Assembly (NCBI GenBank): GCA_903922535.1
Contig: CAIXUF010000319.1
Coordinates: 1-7,718 of the forward strand
Direction of reading: 5' to 3'
DNA from: Candidatus Hydrogenedentota bacterium
Lineage (GTDB): Bacteria > Hydrogenedentota > Hydrogenedentia > Hydrogenedentiales > CAITNO01
DNA length: 7,718 nt
Of the stretch, positions 1-6,566 are shown in pieces; positions within the stretch are counted from its first letter, which is position 1, and every line of letters begins with the position of its first letter. The notes under the pieces were generated by a model. It worked only from the letters and a program-made list of their open reading frames with translations. It did not search any database and had not been told where the DNA came from. The position numbers and the translations under genes are program-made.

Positions 1-354
1 GGTGCTGGCGGAGGTGGCAATGGGGAAGGTGCCGTTCGTGTAGACGACGGTCGTCAGGAATCCGGCGCGGCGGGCGTACGCAACGATGTCCTCCAGGGTG
101 CGCTGGCCGTCGCGCCAGAGAAAAGGCTCGCCGCCTTCCAAATAGAGACATCGCCCCCCTTCACCGTGAAAGGCGTCTATCGCCGCAGTGACTTCCGAGA
201 AGTCCAGATCCTGCGCACCGCGCTCGTCCAACCGGCAATGGGCGCAGTGCAGGTTGCAGCGGTTGGTCAGCACCAGGCCGCGAATAAGCGGCGGGGTTCT
301 CCCGGGCAGATGATGACGGAGAACGAATTTCAGCCCGTACAGCGAGGCATTCAT
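1..354 (-). CDS. Radical SAM domain protein, N-terminal part (cut by window edge)
   Basis: The frame runs open from an ATG at 354 to the first base of the window, 118 codons, and is incomplete at its C-terminus. Residues 33-40 read CNLHCAHC, the C-x3-C-x2-C motif that ligates the [4Fe-4S] cluster of radical SAM enzymes. Residues 74-77 read GGEP, the usual SAM-binding motif after the second strand of the barrel. The N-terminus resembles radical SAM proteins that begin 'LYGLKFVL...PPLIRGLVLTNRCNLHC'. The start is supported by GAGGAG at 362-367, 7 bases upstream of the ATG. The fold and radical chemistry are well supported. The substrate cannot be told because the C-terminal domain that usually defines it is missing. 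The gene is separated from the next minus-strand gene upstream of it by about 420 bases, so it probably has its own promoter. Confidence 0.9.
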   Translation of the reverse strand, partial: MNASLYGLKFVLRHHLPGRTPPLIRGLVLTNRCNLHCAHCRLDERGAQDLDFSEVTAAIDAFHGEGGRCLYLEGGEPFLWRDGQRTLEDIVAYARRAGFLTTVVYTNGTFPIATSAST

Positions 355-774
355 GGAAGTGCTCCTCACATGTGAACGGCGTTTCTTCGGCATGCTGTTT
401 CAGAACTGTCGTTGCCTGCGGTGCCGGTTGTCACGGCATCCGGCGTTTCCAATGGCAAGAATCTCGTTGTGCCGTGGAATGTTTTCTGTGCGGTCATTGG
501 CCCTGCGGGGGAACGGGTTCGGGAGTCGCGTCTCACCGTTTGGCCACTTGCGCGATATTCGCGCTCAACAGGAGAATAACACACTTCTTCCCTTCTGAGG
601 CGCGGCAATGTGCCACAGGCGGATCGCGTTATCCCGGCCAAGAACTTGAGGTGTGAAGAAGACTCTCTCGACGAAGCCCCTCATCCACCTGGTGCCGGTT
701 CCCCATGACACCGCCAAACCGCGCGTCATGGGAGGCGACGGACCGAGACGGGTGGTTGGGCCCCGTCCCGGCGT
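355..774. other. Intergenic region, no convincing gene
   Basis: Short open frames exist on both strands, but none has a protein-like composition with a good ribosome binding site, so I call no gene. It holds a perfect inverted repeat at 550-564 and, at 422-438, a small stem TGCCG/CGGCA with a 7-base loop. The stem would lie in the 5' untranslated RNA of the radical SAM gene. A GACGGG/CCCGTC stem sits at 747-767, just past the stop of the small membrane-protein gene, but no T-tract follows it on the minus strand, so it is at best a weak terminator. I found no -35/-10 pair with acceptable spacing for the radical SAM gene. Confidence 0.5.
550..564. promoter_or_regulatory. Perfect 15-base inverted repeat, possible operator
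   Basis: The sequence is GCGCGA-TAT-TCGCGC, with 6-base arms and a 3-base centre. The compact symmetric form is typical of a dimeric repressor site. It lies about 195 bases upstream of the radical SAM start codon, within a possible promoter region. With GC-rich arms of this length a chance occurrence is possible, so the operator role is inference. Confidence 0.3.
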
Positions 775-903
775 TCAGCGCCCCTCCACCGGCTTCCCAA
801 ACAACAGCATCAGCGTGAACAGCGCACCCACCACCAGTGTAAACAGTGCCTGAAACAACCCGAAGAGTCCCACGCTCCCGGACATCGTGATTTTAGGCGC
901 CAT
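775..903 (-). CDS. Small single-helix membrane protein, 42 aa
   Basis: The open frame extends upstream to 993, but the better start is the ATG at 903 (sequence begins MAPKITMSGS). AAGGAG at 911-916 sits 7 bases before it, whereas the upstream part of the frame is Cys/Arg-rich and not protein-like. The product has a short polar N-terminus, one strongly hydrophobic stretch at about residues 11-35 rich in Leu, Phe, Val and Gly, and a short tail GKPVEGR. I do not recognise a family. It probably sits in the cytoplasmic membrane as a one-helix peptide. Possible roles are modulator of a larger membrane protein, structural peptide or type I toxin-like peptide, but nothing in the sequence decides between them. 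A terminator-like structure at 992-1015 suggests transcription separate from the zinc-ribbon gene upstream. Confidence 0.6.
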   Translation of the reverse strand: MAPKITMSGSVGLFGLFQALFTLVVGALFTLMLLFGKPVEGR

Positions 904-991
904 GCCGAAACTCCTTTTCGTCTTGTTCCCAAGTTGGAAACGCACTTGGCCATGAGACGGTGCTTCGCGGCACCGGGGGCATGGCCCCGGC

Positions 992-1015
992 AAAGAAAAG
1001 CGGCGGCGCGGCCGC
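992..1015 (-). terminator. Probable Rho-independent terminator
   Basis: Read on the minus strand, GCGGC (1015-1011), a 6-base loop and GCCGC (1004-1000) form an all-GC stem followed directly by TTTTCTTT (999-992). A longer alternative stem pairs GGCGCGG further upstream with CCGCGCC. It lies about 45 bases past the stop of the zinc-ribbon gene at 1061, where the end of the four-gene unit is expected. The stem is short, so confidence is moderate. Confidence 0.45.
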
Positions 1016-1060
1016 GCGCGCTCAACAATGTGGAACCGCGCCTTGCCGCGTCAGAGTCCG

Positions 1061-1282
1061 TTACTTCTGCGCATAGGATTCGAGATAGCCGCACTGGGTG
1101 CAACAGAAGGTCCTGACCTGGCGGAGTTGTTTCCTGTCCACCCACGTTCCGAACCACGCGGACATCTGCGGCTCACCGGGTGCCCAATGTTCCGGCTTGA
1201 CGACTCTCTGACCGTAATTGAAATCGGTCAGGAATCCCTCTTCCATTTCACCTTTGCATTTTGGGCATGCAAGAATTTCCAT
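1061..1282 (-). CDS. Small zinc-ribbon protein with two CxxC knuckles, 73 aa (DUF6487-like)
   Basis: The product is 73 residues. CPKC at residues 6-9 and CTQC at residues 61-64 form two Cys-x2-Cys knuckles, the expected ligand set for one structural zinc. The spacer holds a W-A-P-G-E-P segment (33-38), and the second knuckle is followed by GYLESYA. This arrangement matches small cytoplasmic zinc-ribbon proteins of the DUF6487 type as I remember them; the family name is from memory and unverified. The start is firm: AAGGAG at 1288-1293 lies 5 bases before the ATG. It starts 30 bases after the lipoprotein stop and is the last gene of the putative sigma operon. No enzymatic residues are apparent, and a binding or adaptor role is inference. 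An extra Cys60 abuts the second knuckle. Confidence 0.85.
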   Translation of the reverse strand: MEILACPKCKGEMEEGFLTDFNYGQRVVKPEHWAPGEPQMSAWFGTWVDRKQLRQVRTFCCTQCGYLESYAQK

Positions 1283-1312
1283 CTTCTCTCCTTTCTGTTC
1301 CGCGGAGAGAGC

Positions 1313-1792
1313 CTACTGCGTGCCTGCGATGAATTCAACGTGGCCGTCCACATAGAGTACATTGCGGCCGGCGGGGGTGTGGTTGGCGGTTGCCTTCTCG
1401 CGGATGAGGACGGTGGACTTGCCGGGGCTCTTCTCGGTGAGTCCGGGCACCAGCTCGTAGTCGGACAACTTTGCCGCGTCAGCGGAAGTGGCCGGGGGAC
1501 GTGTCGCGCCCGGACAACGGTAGTTGTCCTGGTCGAGACAGTATTCCGGGTACAGCGCCTCGAGCGTGTCGGGGAAACGGCTGTTGTGCTCGTTGGCGTA
1601 CATTTTGCAGCCAAGCCCGAGCTGTTTCAGGTGATTTTGGCAGAAAACACGCTTGCCCTCGTCGGGAGACGAGAACTGGGGTTGGGGCGCGGACGCCAGC
1701 GATGCGCCTCCCTGCCCGGCCGGTTTGCATCCGGGGGCAACGAGGACCAGCGCCGCAACTGCAATCACCACTATCATCGAATTCTTGAACAT
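1313..1792 (-). CDS. Lipoprotein with pseudopilin-like (DUF1559 / H-X9-DG type) features, 159 aa
   Basis: The frame is open up to 1870, but the ATG at 1792 is preferred because it gives a proper signal peptide and has AAGGAG at 1803-1808, 10 bases upstream. Residues 1-21 form a lipoprotein-type signal: short basic start, hydrophobic core, then A-P-G-C with the lipid-attachment Cys at 22. A low-complexity linker (23-45) follows. The mature part contains CQNHLKQLGLGCKMYANEHN (51-70), then RFPDTLEALYPEY, which is very like the post-helix region of type II secretion pseudopilin G-like proteins of planctomycetes and relatives. Near the C-terminus NVLYVDGHVEF (144-154) matches the 'DGHV' end motif of that group, with His138 ten residues before the DG instead of the usual nine. 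It lacks the N-terminal methylation helix of a true pseudopilin, so it is likely an envelope-anchored soluble domain. Cys51, 62, 85 and 93 could form disulfides. Function unknown. Confidence 0.85.
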   Translation of the reverse strand: MFKNSMIVVIAVAALVLVAPGCKPAGQGGASLASAPQPQFSSPDEGKRVFCQNHLKQLGLGCKMYANEHNSRFPDTLEALYPEYCLDQDNYRCPGATRPPATSADAAKLSDYELVPGLTEKSPGKSTVLIREKATANHTPAGRNVLYVDGHVEFIAGTQ

Positions 1793-1883
1793 CGTGCGTT
1801 CTCTCCTTCCGTGAGTTGAGATCAAATCTTGTCTAGCACGCGTGACTTGCGCCGCAGGACGACATGACATGCGCGGGGAACAG

Positions 1884-2537
1884 TCATTCGTGTGGTCCGT
1901 CTGCCGCCGTGACCGTTTCGGCGGTTGGCGGTGCTGGACAGTGTTTGGCCAAGAGTTCCATGATGGCCTGCCTTTGCTCGGGGGGAACGGGCAGCGCGCC
2001 CCGGGATAACGCCAGAAGCCCCCTGGCCTTCACGAGTAGTGTGGAGTCTTCGGTCCACTGACAGGAGTCAATCCTGCGCCACCGCAGCAGGCTCCAGTAC
2101 TGCCAGATGCCGTTCTCCCGGAGTTGAAGGCGTCCGGTCGCCGCGATCAGCCAGAAGGCCGCGAACGAAATCAGAAACACCGGACCCGAGACACCGAACC
2201 CCGTTGCCGCTGACTTTCCCGAGTACCAACCGTTCACCCCCATGAACAGGAAAACGACGGCCTGCACCAGGAACAACCAGCGTGTCGGATGGGGTCCGCA
2301 GTCCAGCAGGACAGCGCCTGCGGCCACCCGCCCATAGATCCAAACTGCCAGAAAGGCCAGAAAGGCAGAAGCGCACACCACCGCGGCAGCAATGTAATAA
2401 GCGTCTCCGGCAGACTTGTGAAAGAACAACACGATAACCGCCATGATGGCGGCATAAGAAACCAAAACGCCCGCGCCGCAAATCAGCATGTTCTTGAAAC
2501 CCCGTTCCCATGCGGTCGATGTCATTTTCGCTGGCAT
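1884..2537 (-). CDS. Four-helix membrane protein with C-terminal cytoplasmic DUF5673/bPH-like domain, 217 aa
   Basis: Four hydrophobic segments are visible at about residues 18-39, 47-69, 87-104 and 116-134, arranged as two hairpins. A soluble C-terminal part (135-217) begins RLQLRENGIWQYWSLLRWRR, continues IDSCQWTEDSTLLVKARG, and ends in a helix rich in Gln, Glu and Leu plus a polar tail. The 'L.L.E.GI....LLRWRRI' pattern is typical of the small beta-rich domain (DUF5673 / bacterial PH-like) that follows membrane helices in many proteins of unknown function. The assignment is by eye. The start at 2537 is supported by AGGAG at 2545-2549, 7 bases upstream. It begins 39 bases after the sigma-fusion stop, so the two are probably co-transcribed. 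It could be a membrane partner of the sigma fusion, but it has no recognisable anti-sigma motif. Confidence 0.85.
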   Translation of the reverse strand: MPAKMTSTAWERGFKNMLICGAGVLVSYAAIMAVIVLFFHKSAGDAYYIAAAVVCASAFLAFLAVWIYGRVAAGAVLLDCGPHPTRWLFLVQAVVFLFMGVNGWYSGKSAATGFGVSGPVFLISFAAFWLIAATGRLQLRENGIWQYWSLLRWRRIDSCQWTEDSTLLVKARGLLALSRGALPVPPEQRQAIMELLAKHCPAPPTAETVTAADGPHE

Positions 2538-2576
2538 GCTGCGTCTCCTGTCCTGCGTTGAAACCCTTGCACCAGT

Positions 2577-5500
2577 TTATTCTTCGACCGGCTGCAACAC
2601 CAGTTCCACCGCCGCTTCGGTTCCGTTCTCCACCGTCACAACGGCTGTGGTCATGGCGGCGATGTGCATGTTCCTCTTGCTGAAATCGGTCATCATGGCC
2701 GTAACATTGTAGGTGCCCGGCGGCAGCATCTCGAAGCGCGCGGGGCCGTCGGTCTTGACCATGGCCGAGGCCACGGTCTTGCCCGTCACTTGCAGGTTGA
2801 ATATTGCATCGACCGTGTTCACGGGCGCGTCGCCGGGAAACAGGCTCACCGTCACGATGGTCTCAGGGGAGTTCACCGCGCCCCGTATGTCGGCCACGAG
2901 GACGCCCGAATCGGTGGTGTCCATGTCCTGCCGGACGACCTGTCCCGCAACGGTCTCCACCGGAACCACCAGCATTCGGACGGAGCCGGGACCGCCGGTG
3001 GACACGGATGCGCGCAGGGTCCCGGGCCCGGCCGGCACGGCGTCGAACTTGAAGAACCCGTTGGCGTCGGCCTGGGCCATGCTCGGCGACTCGACACCAT
3101 CCCTGGTGCAGGTGAAGTTTACAAAGGCGGTGGTCGCGGGGCTTCCGCCCACGCGGACCTGCCCCTCAATGCCCGCCGTCGCCGCGGGCAGGTCGAGCGC
3201 CACGGTCAGCGTCTGGCCGCTTTCGACCGTCATGTGGCGCATGATGCTGCGCATCGCCAGGGCGTCTTTCAGGTCCTTTGCATCCTTGTCGAAGGCCACC
3301 ATGATATTGGTTTCACCCGGCGGCACCTGTTCCATATGGAAGGTCCCGTCGGGGCCGGTTTTGGCGGAAACGGGGACCATGTATTCCTTCCCCGACACGG
3401 ACAGGCGGGAGATGGAGACGCTAACGCCCGCAGCAGGCGTGCCGCCCGAGGTGACGGTGCCGTTGACTGTCCCGCCGTCGCGCAGCACGATATCGACGGT
3501 GGAAACCCCGGGGCGGTACGGTGCCGAGCCCATGACATACTCTGTGTGCCTGGCCAAAACAAATCCGCGCTCCGCGGGCAGGCTGTCGATGGTGAACGCG
3601 CCGCTCGCATCGCTGCGGGCCAGCACGGCGTTCTCGTCATTGAGTTCGACATGACGCATGCCCTCGGCGAGAAAAATCCGGGCGCCGGCAACAGGCCGGC
3701 CCTGGGCGTTCACCACGCGGCCGGTGAGGCCGGACGCGCGATCCAGCGCGACAACCACGTCCTTGATGCCCTTGCCCTGTTTCAGGTCAAGGGCATCTTC
3801 CTTCGTGACATATCCGGGGGCCCGCACGGTCACCTGGCAGAAATCGGTGGCATCGACGCTGGCAAGGGTGAAGCGGCCCCGGGCGTCGGCGACCTGCACC
3901 GGACGCTCGTTTGGCGCGGTGATCTCGAACTGGGGAACGGGCTGATTGTCCCCGGCACGGACGACGCGTCCCTCGACGGTGACGCGCGGCTGCATGGCCA
4001 AGTCCACGTTGGTACTGCCTGCCTCGATTTCGGGGAGTCGCACCGTCGCGTACTGGGCGTTGTGCGCGGAGACCAGGTAGGCTCTCTTTTCCAGTCCGTT
4101 GATCTGGTAGTTTCCGTCCCCGTCCGTCCATGCCGGTTTTCCGGCCGACTTGCTCACGCCTGCCTCCACGAATTGGGCATCAACGCCCACCCCCGGCAGG
4201 GGCTGTCCCGCGGCGTCCTTGACCTGTCCCGATATTTGGAGCGCACCCTCGGCGACGGACGGCTCCAGCTTGTACACCAGCACAACGTTGTCAACGGTCT
4301 GCCCCCATTTCACGTCAACCTTTGCCAGTTTGCTGGGCGCTATGAAGGCCTTCGGCGACTGCTGGACCAGCATGATCTCGCAGGGCCCTTCGGCAAGGCT
4401 GTCAAACTGAAATGCGCCGTCCTTGTCCGTGTTGGCGCTGTTCACCCCAAACGAAGTGCCGGGAATCGCATTGAGCGTGTTGCCTGCCAGCGGCGCGCCC
4501 TGCTCATCGGTCAGGATGCCCCGAATGACGCCCCCGACGCGCATCTGCACCTGGACATCCTTTAGTCCCCCTTCGGGAACCGTGAGCGGCCCGATGACCT
4601 CGCTGGTTTCCGCGCCCATCCGCGCGAAGAGGTGGCAGTTGCCCGCTGCGGTAAGACCGCGAATCGTGAAGGTCCCGTCCTTCTTTGTCTCCGCTTCCTG
4701 CCAACTTTGCGCCGCGAACGCTTCCACCCGTGCACCGGCGGCGGGCCTGCCCGCCGCGTCCCGCACCATGCCGGAGATGGGCGCGCCACCAAGCAGCAGC
4801 GGAAAGTCGACGTTTTCGATCCGCTCGCGGCCGGCGACGGCGATGTCCCTGCTCTCAGTTCCGGTCAGTGTCAATTTGTACAGGGGCTTCCCGTTGGCGT
4901 CGCAGGCGGTGACATCGGGCTCCAGAAACAGTTGGTACTTGCCCGGCCGCAGCCCCTCAAAGAAGTACCGGCCGTCCGGACCGGAATAGATCTTGTTTTC
5001 AGGGCAGCCCGAGACGCCGTTTTGGCCGCTCTTGACGGCGGCGACATAGAGTCCCGCTCCCGGAAGCCCAATGCCCGTTTCTTTGTTGGTGATTTGTCCG
5101 GAGACGGACGCGCCCGCATCCACGACAAGATGCACTTCGGCCTCCGCCTTGCCCGCGGGCACGTTCACCGTGACCGGCATGTTCTTCAGGACGCGCACTT
5201 CGTCTTCCAGGAACACACGATAGGTGCCCGGCACACAATCGGGCAGTTCGAAACGTCCCGTCGTCTCGGTGTGTGTGTACAGGGACTTTCCGGCGGCTTC
5301 GGGTTTGAAGACGAGCATGAGGCTTTTGCAGGGCGTGTTGGACCCTTCCATGAGCAGGTCGCCGGTCACGTTGACCGTTCCGGGCGCGGGCGCCGCGGCC
5401 GAAGACTCCGGTTGTGCCTCCGTTGACGGGGAGGTGCCGGACATGGACGCAGCAGGCGTCAAGTCCTTCGGCATCTCCTGCGCGACAGGTTGGGATGGAG

Positions 5501-6290
5501 ACGAATGCGCGGCCGTTGGCGCTGGGGCGGCCTTCTTGTGCTGAACCGTCCCATAGCCGGCCACACCCAGCACCACCACCACCACCATCGACAATGCCAG
5601 CGCGCCTTTCAGGCTCAGCAGGCTGCCAAGGAGGCCCGTGCCGGCCGTGGCCGCCGGGAGCAGTTCACTGCCGGCGATGGCCAGCTTGCCCAGCGAGGCC
5701 GCGAGCGCGGGCGGCAGCGCGCTTGCCTTCGCCGACACGCCCAGGGCCGTGAGCGCACCGGCGCTGAGCGTGACGCCGCGCTTGTGCATCGAGTGGCGCA
5801 CCCGCTCCAAGCCCTTGCTTATGCGGTAGGGAACGGTGCTTCGCGCCACGCCCAGCGTCGCGGCGATGGCCTCCTGCGTCTGGTTTTCCAGGTAGTAGAG
5901 CACGAGGGGCGCGCGAAGACGCTCCGGCAGAGCGTCGAGCGCCTCATCCACGAGCGCATAGGCCTCGCGCCACTCGGTGGAAACTTCAGCGGATTCGGCC
6001 GGGGCGCAGGCCGTTTCGCGGACGCGACGACGGGCATCGCCCCGTAGGCGCTGCAGGGAACGGTTGGTCGCCACGCGGTGCAGCCATGCGCCCAAATACG
6101 CGCCGGGGCGGGTTCCCGCCTTGGCGAGGGCCTCGAAACACTCCTGGGCGACGTCCTCGGCCTCGACGGCATCGCGGACGATCCGCCGGCAGGTTGCGTA
6201 GACCATGGCCGCATGGCGGTTTACCATTTCCCGGAACGCCTCGGGGTCGCGCTGTTCCACCCACTGCATCAGAAGATCGCTGTCTGTCAC
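2577..6290 (-). CDS. ECF sigma factor fused via a membrane helix to about ten carboxypeptidase-regulatory-like repeats, 1237 aa
   Basis: Numbering is from the GTG at 6290. Residues about 5-60 are sigma region 2 (VEQRDPEAF, then EAEDVAQECFEAL); about 68-90 cover 2.3-2.4 (AWLHRVATNRSLQRL). Residues about 115-168 are region 4, with LPERLRAPLVLYYLE and a helix-turn-helix at TQEAIAATLGVARSTVPYRI. An Ala/Leu-rich linker (175-225) leads to a strong membrane helix at about 229-247 containing MVVVVVLGVAGYG, then an Ala/Pro/Ser/Thr-rich linker (255-305). From 306 to the end there are about ten domains of 80-100 residues built on 'V.G.V.D..G.P..GA.V' and 'D..G.F....L..G.Y.L'; starts are near 306, 395, 503, 587, 684, 770, 853, 940, 1039 and 1130. 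These are CarboxypepD_reg / CnaB-like beta-sandwich domains, predicted outside the cytoplasm. Typical ECF sigmas are about 180-200 aa. The role, envelope-responsive transcription, is inference. It heads the probable operon, and no separate anti-sigma gene is seen. An upstream in-frame ATG at 6305 would add five residues. Confidence 0.93.
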   Translation of the reverse strand: MTDSDLLMQWVEQRDPEAFREMVNRHAAMVYATCRRIVRDAVEAEDVAQECFEALAKAGTRPGAYLGAWLHRVATNRSLQRLRGDARRRVRETACAPAESAEVSTEWREAYALVDEALDALPERLRAPLVLYYLENQTQEAIAATLGVARSTVPYRISKGLERVRHSMHKRGVTLSAGALTALGVSAKASALPPALAASLGKLAIAGSELLPAATAGTGLLGSLLSLKGALALSMVVVVVLGVAGYGTVQHKKAAPAPTAAHSSPSQPVAQEMPKDLTPAASMSGTSPSTEAQPESSAAAPAPGTVNVTGDLLMEGSNTPCKSLMLVFKPEAAGKSLYTHTETTGRFELPDCVPGTYRVFLEDEVRVLKNMPVTVNVPAGKAEAEVHLVVDAGASVSGQITNKETGIGLPGAGLYVAAVKSGQNGVSGCPENKIYSGPDGRYFFEGLRPGKYQLFLEPDVTACDANGKPLYKLTLTGTESRDIAVAGRERIENVDFPLLLGGAPISGMVRDAAGRPAAGARVEAFAAQSWQEAETKKDGTFTIRGLTAAGNCHLFARMGAETSEVIGPLTVPEGGLKDVQVQMRVGGVIRGILTDEQGAPLAGNTLNAIPGTSFGVNSANTDKDGAFQFDSLAEGPCEIMLVQQSPKAFIAPSKLAKVDVKWGQTVDNVVLVYKLEPSVAEGALQISGQVKDAAGQPLPGVGVDAQFVEAGVSKSAGKPAWTDGDGNYQINGLEKRAYLVSAHNAQYATVRLPEIEAGSTNVDLAMQPRVTVEGRVVRAGDNQPVPQFEITAPNERPVQVADARGRFTLASVDATDFCQVTVRAPGYVTKEDALDLKQGKGIKDVVVALDRASGLTGRVVNAQGRPVAGARIFLAEGMRHVELNDENAVLARSDASGAFTIDSLPAERGFVLARHTEYVMGSAPYRPGVSTVDIVLRDGGTVNGTVTSGGTPAAGVSVSISRLSVSGKEYMVPVSAKTGPDGTFHMEQVPPGETNIMVAFDKDAKDLKDALAMRSIMRHMTVESGQTLTVALDLPAATAGIEGQVRVGGSPATTAFVNFTCTRDGVESPSMAQADANGFFKFDAVPAGPGTLRASVSTGGPGSVRMLVVPVETVAGQVVRQDMDTTDSGVLVADIRGAVNSPETIVTVSLFPGDAPVNTVDAIFNLQVTGKTVASAMVKTDGPARFEMLPPGTYNVTAMMTDFSKRNMHIAAMTTAVVTVENGTEAAVELVLQPVEE

Positions 6291-6298
6291 GGTCACGT

Positions 6299-6303
6299 CC
6301 TCC
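6299..6303 (-). promoter_or_regulatory. Ribosome binding site that decides the sigma-fusion start
   Basis: On the minus strand GGAGG at 6303-6299 lies 8 bases before the GTG at 6290, an ideal Shine-Dalgarno distance. The alternative ATG at 6305 overlaps this GGAGG and has no purine-rich site before it (upstream reads ATTCGACTCCC). Starting at the GTG gives a protein beginning M-TDSDLLMQW, a common ECF sigma N-terminus. Confidence 0.6.
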
Positions 6304-6329
6304 ATGGGAGTCGAATGCTTTCTACCCCT

Positions 6330-6358
6330 ACTATTCCCGTGGAGCGGGGGAATGTCAA
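6330..6358 (-). promoter_or_regulatory. Sigma-70-type promoter for the sigma-fusion operon
   Basis: Read on the minus strand, a perfect -35 TTGACA (6358-6353) is followed after 17 bases by AATAGT (6335-6330), a 4/6 match to TATAAT. Transcription would begin near 6323, giving a leader of about 33 bases to the GTG at 6290. A housekeeping-type promoter suggests that basal expression does not depend on the encoded ECF factor, though an overlapping autoregulated promoter cannot be excluded by eye. Confidence 0.6.
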
Positions 6359-6384
6359 AAAACGGGGTGTTCGGCGGGAGGGGA

Positions 6385-6409
6385 CTGCCCGCGCCCCTGG
6401 GCGCGGCAG
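6385..6409. promoter_or_regulatory. Strong GC-rich inverted repeat upstream of the sigma-operon promoter
   Basis: The left arm CTGCCCGCGCCC (6385-6396) and right arm GGGCGCGGCAG (6399-6409) are complementary over 11 bases with one bulged C. It ends about 27 bases upstream of the leftward -35. There is no T-tract after it on either strand, so it is not a classical terminator. An operator, or a barrier to read-through between the divergent units, is possible. Function is inference. Confidence 0.35.
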
Positions 6410-6566
6410 AGGAAAAACACGCCTTTCGCGGATGCCCCGTGGAAATTCCGGCCTGTCCGTTGTTTTCACCCCCGGCGCCCCCTAAACAACAGGGTATATT
6501 CCTGACGCGCCGCGCCTCGCGCGTGCTGTAAGCTTCTGTGGTTGCGCTGTGCCATGGAAACCATCG

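Noticed and set aside
366..641. A 91-codon minus-strand frame in the gap upstream of the radical SAM gene
   Set aside because: It has an Arg/Thr-rich, domain-free composition and no convincing ribosome binding site, and it ends just before the radical SAM ribosome binding site.
653..853. A 66-codon plus-strand frame beginning GTG-AAG-AAG
   Set aside because: Its second half is antisense to the 42-residue membrane protein and reads as low-complexity Asn/Ser/Thr. It has only a weak GAGG close to the start.
973..990. CCGGGG/CCCCGG hairpin considered as a terminator
   Set aside because: No T-tract follows it on the minus strand. The structure at 992-1015, with TTTTCTTT, is the better candidate.
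1028..1819. A 263-codon plus-strand frame opposite the zinc-ribbon and lipoprotein genes
   Set aside because: Both minus-strand genes have clear motifs and ribosome binding sites. This frame has neither.
2664..4565. A 633-codon open frame on the plus strand opposite the repeat array
   Set aside because: It is fully antisense to the sigma fusion. Its His/Gly/Arg-rich product has no recognisable domain, and long antisense frames are expected opposite GC-rich coding sequence.
2577..6290. Reading the array as a recent mobile or phase-variable repeat
   Set aside because: The domains share only protein-level motifs. I saw no long identical DNA repeats that would support slippage or recombination.
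6495..6500. TATATT considered as the -10 of the small Met-rich gene's promoter
   Set aside because: No -35-like hexamer lies 16-18 bases upstream. The nearest TTG-type element is 29 bases away.
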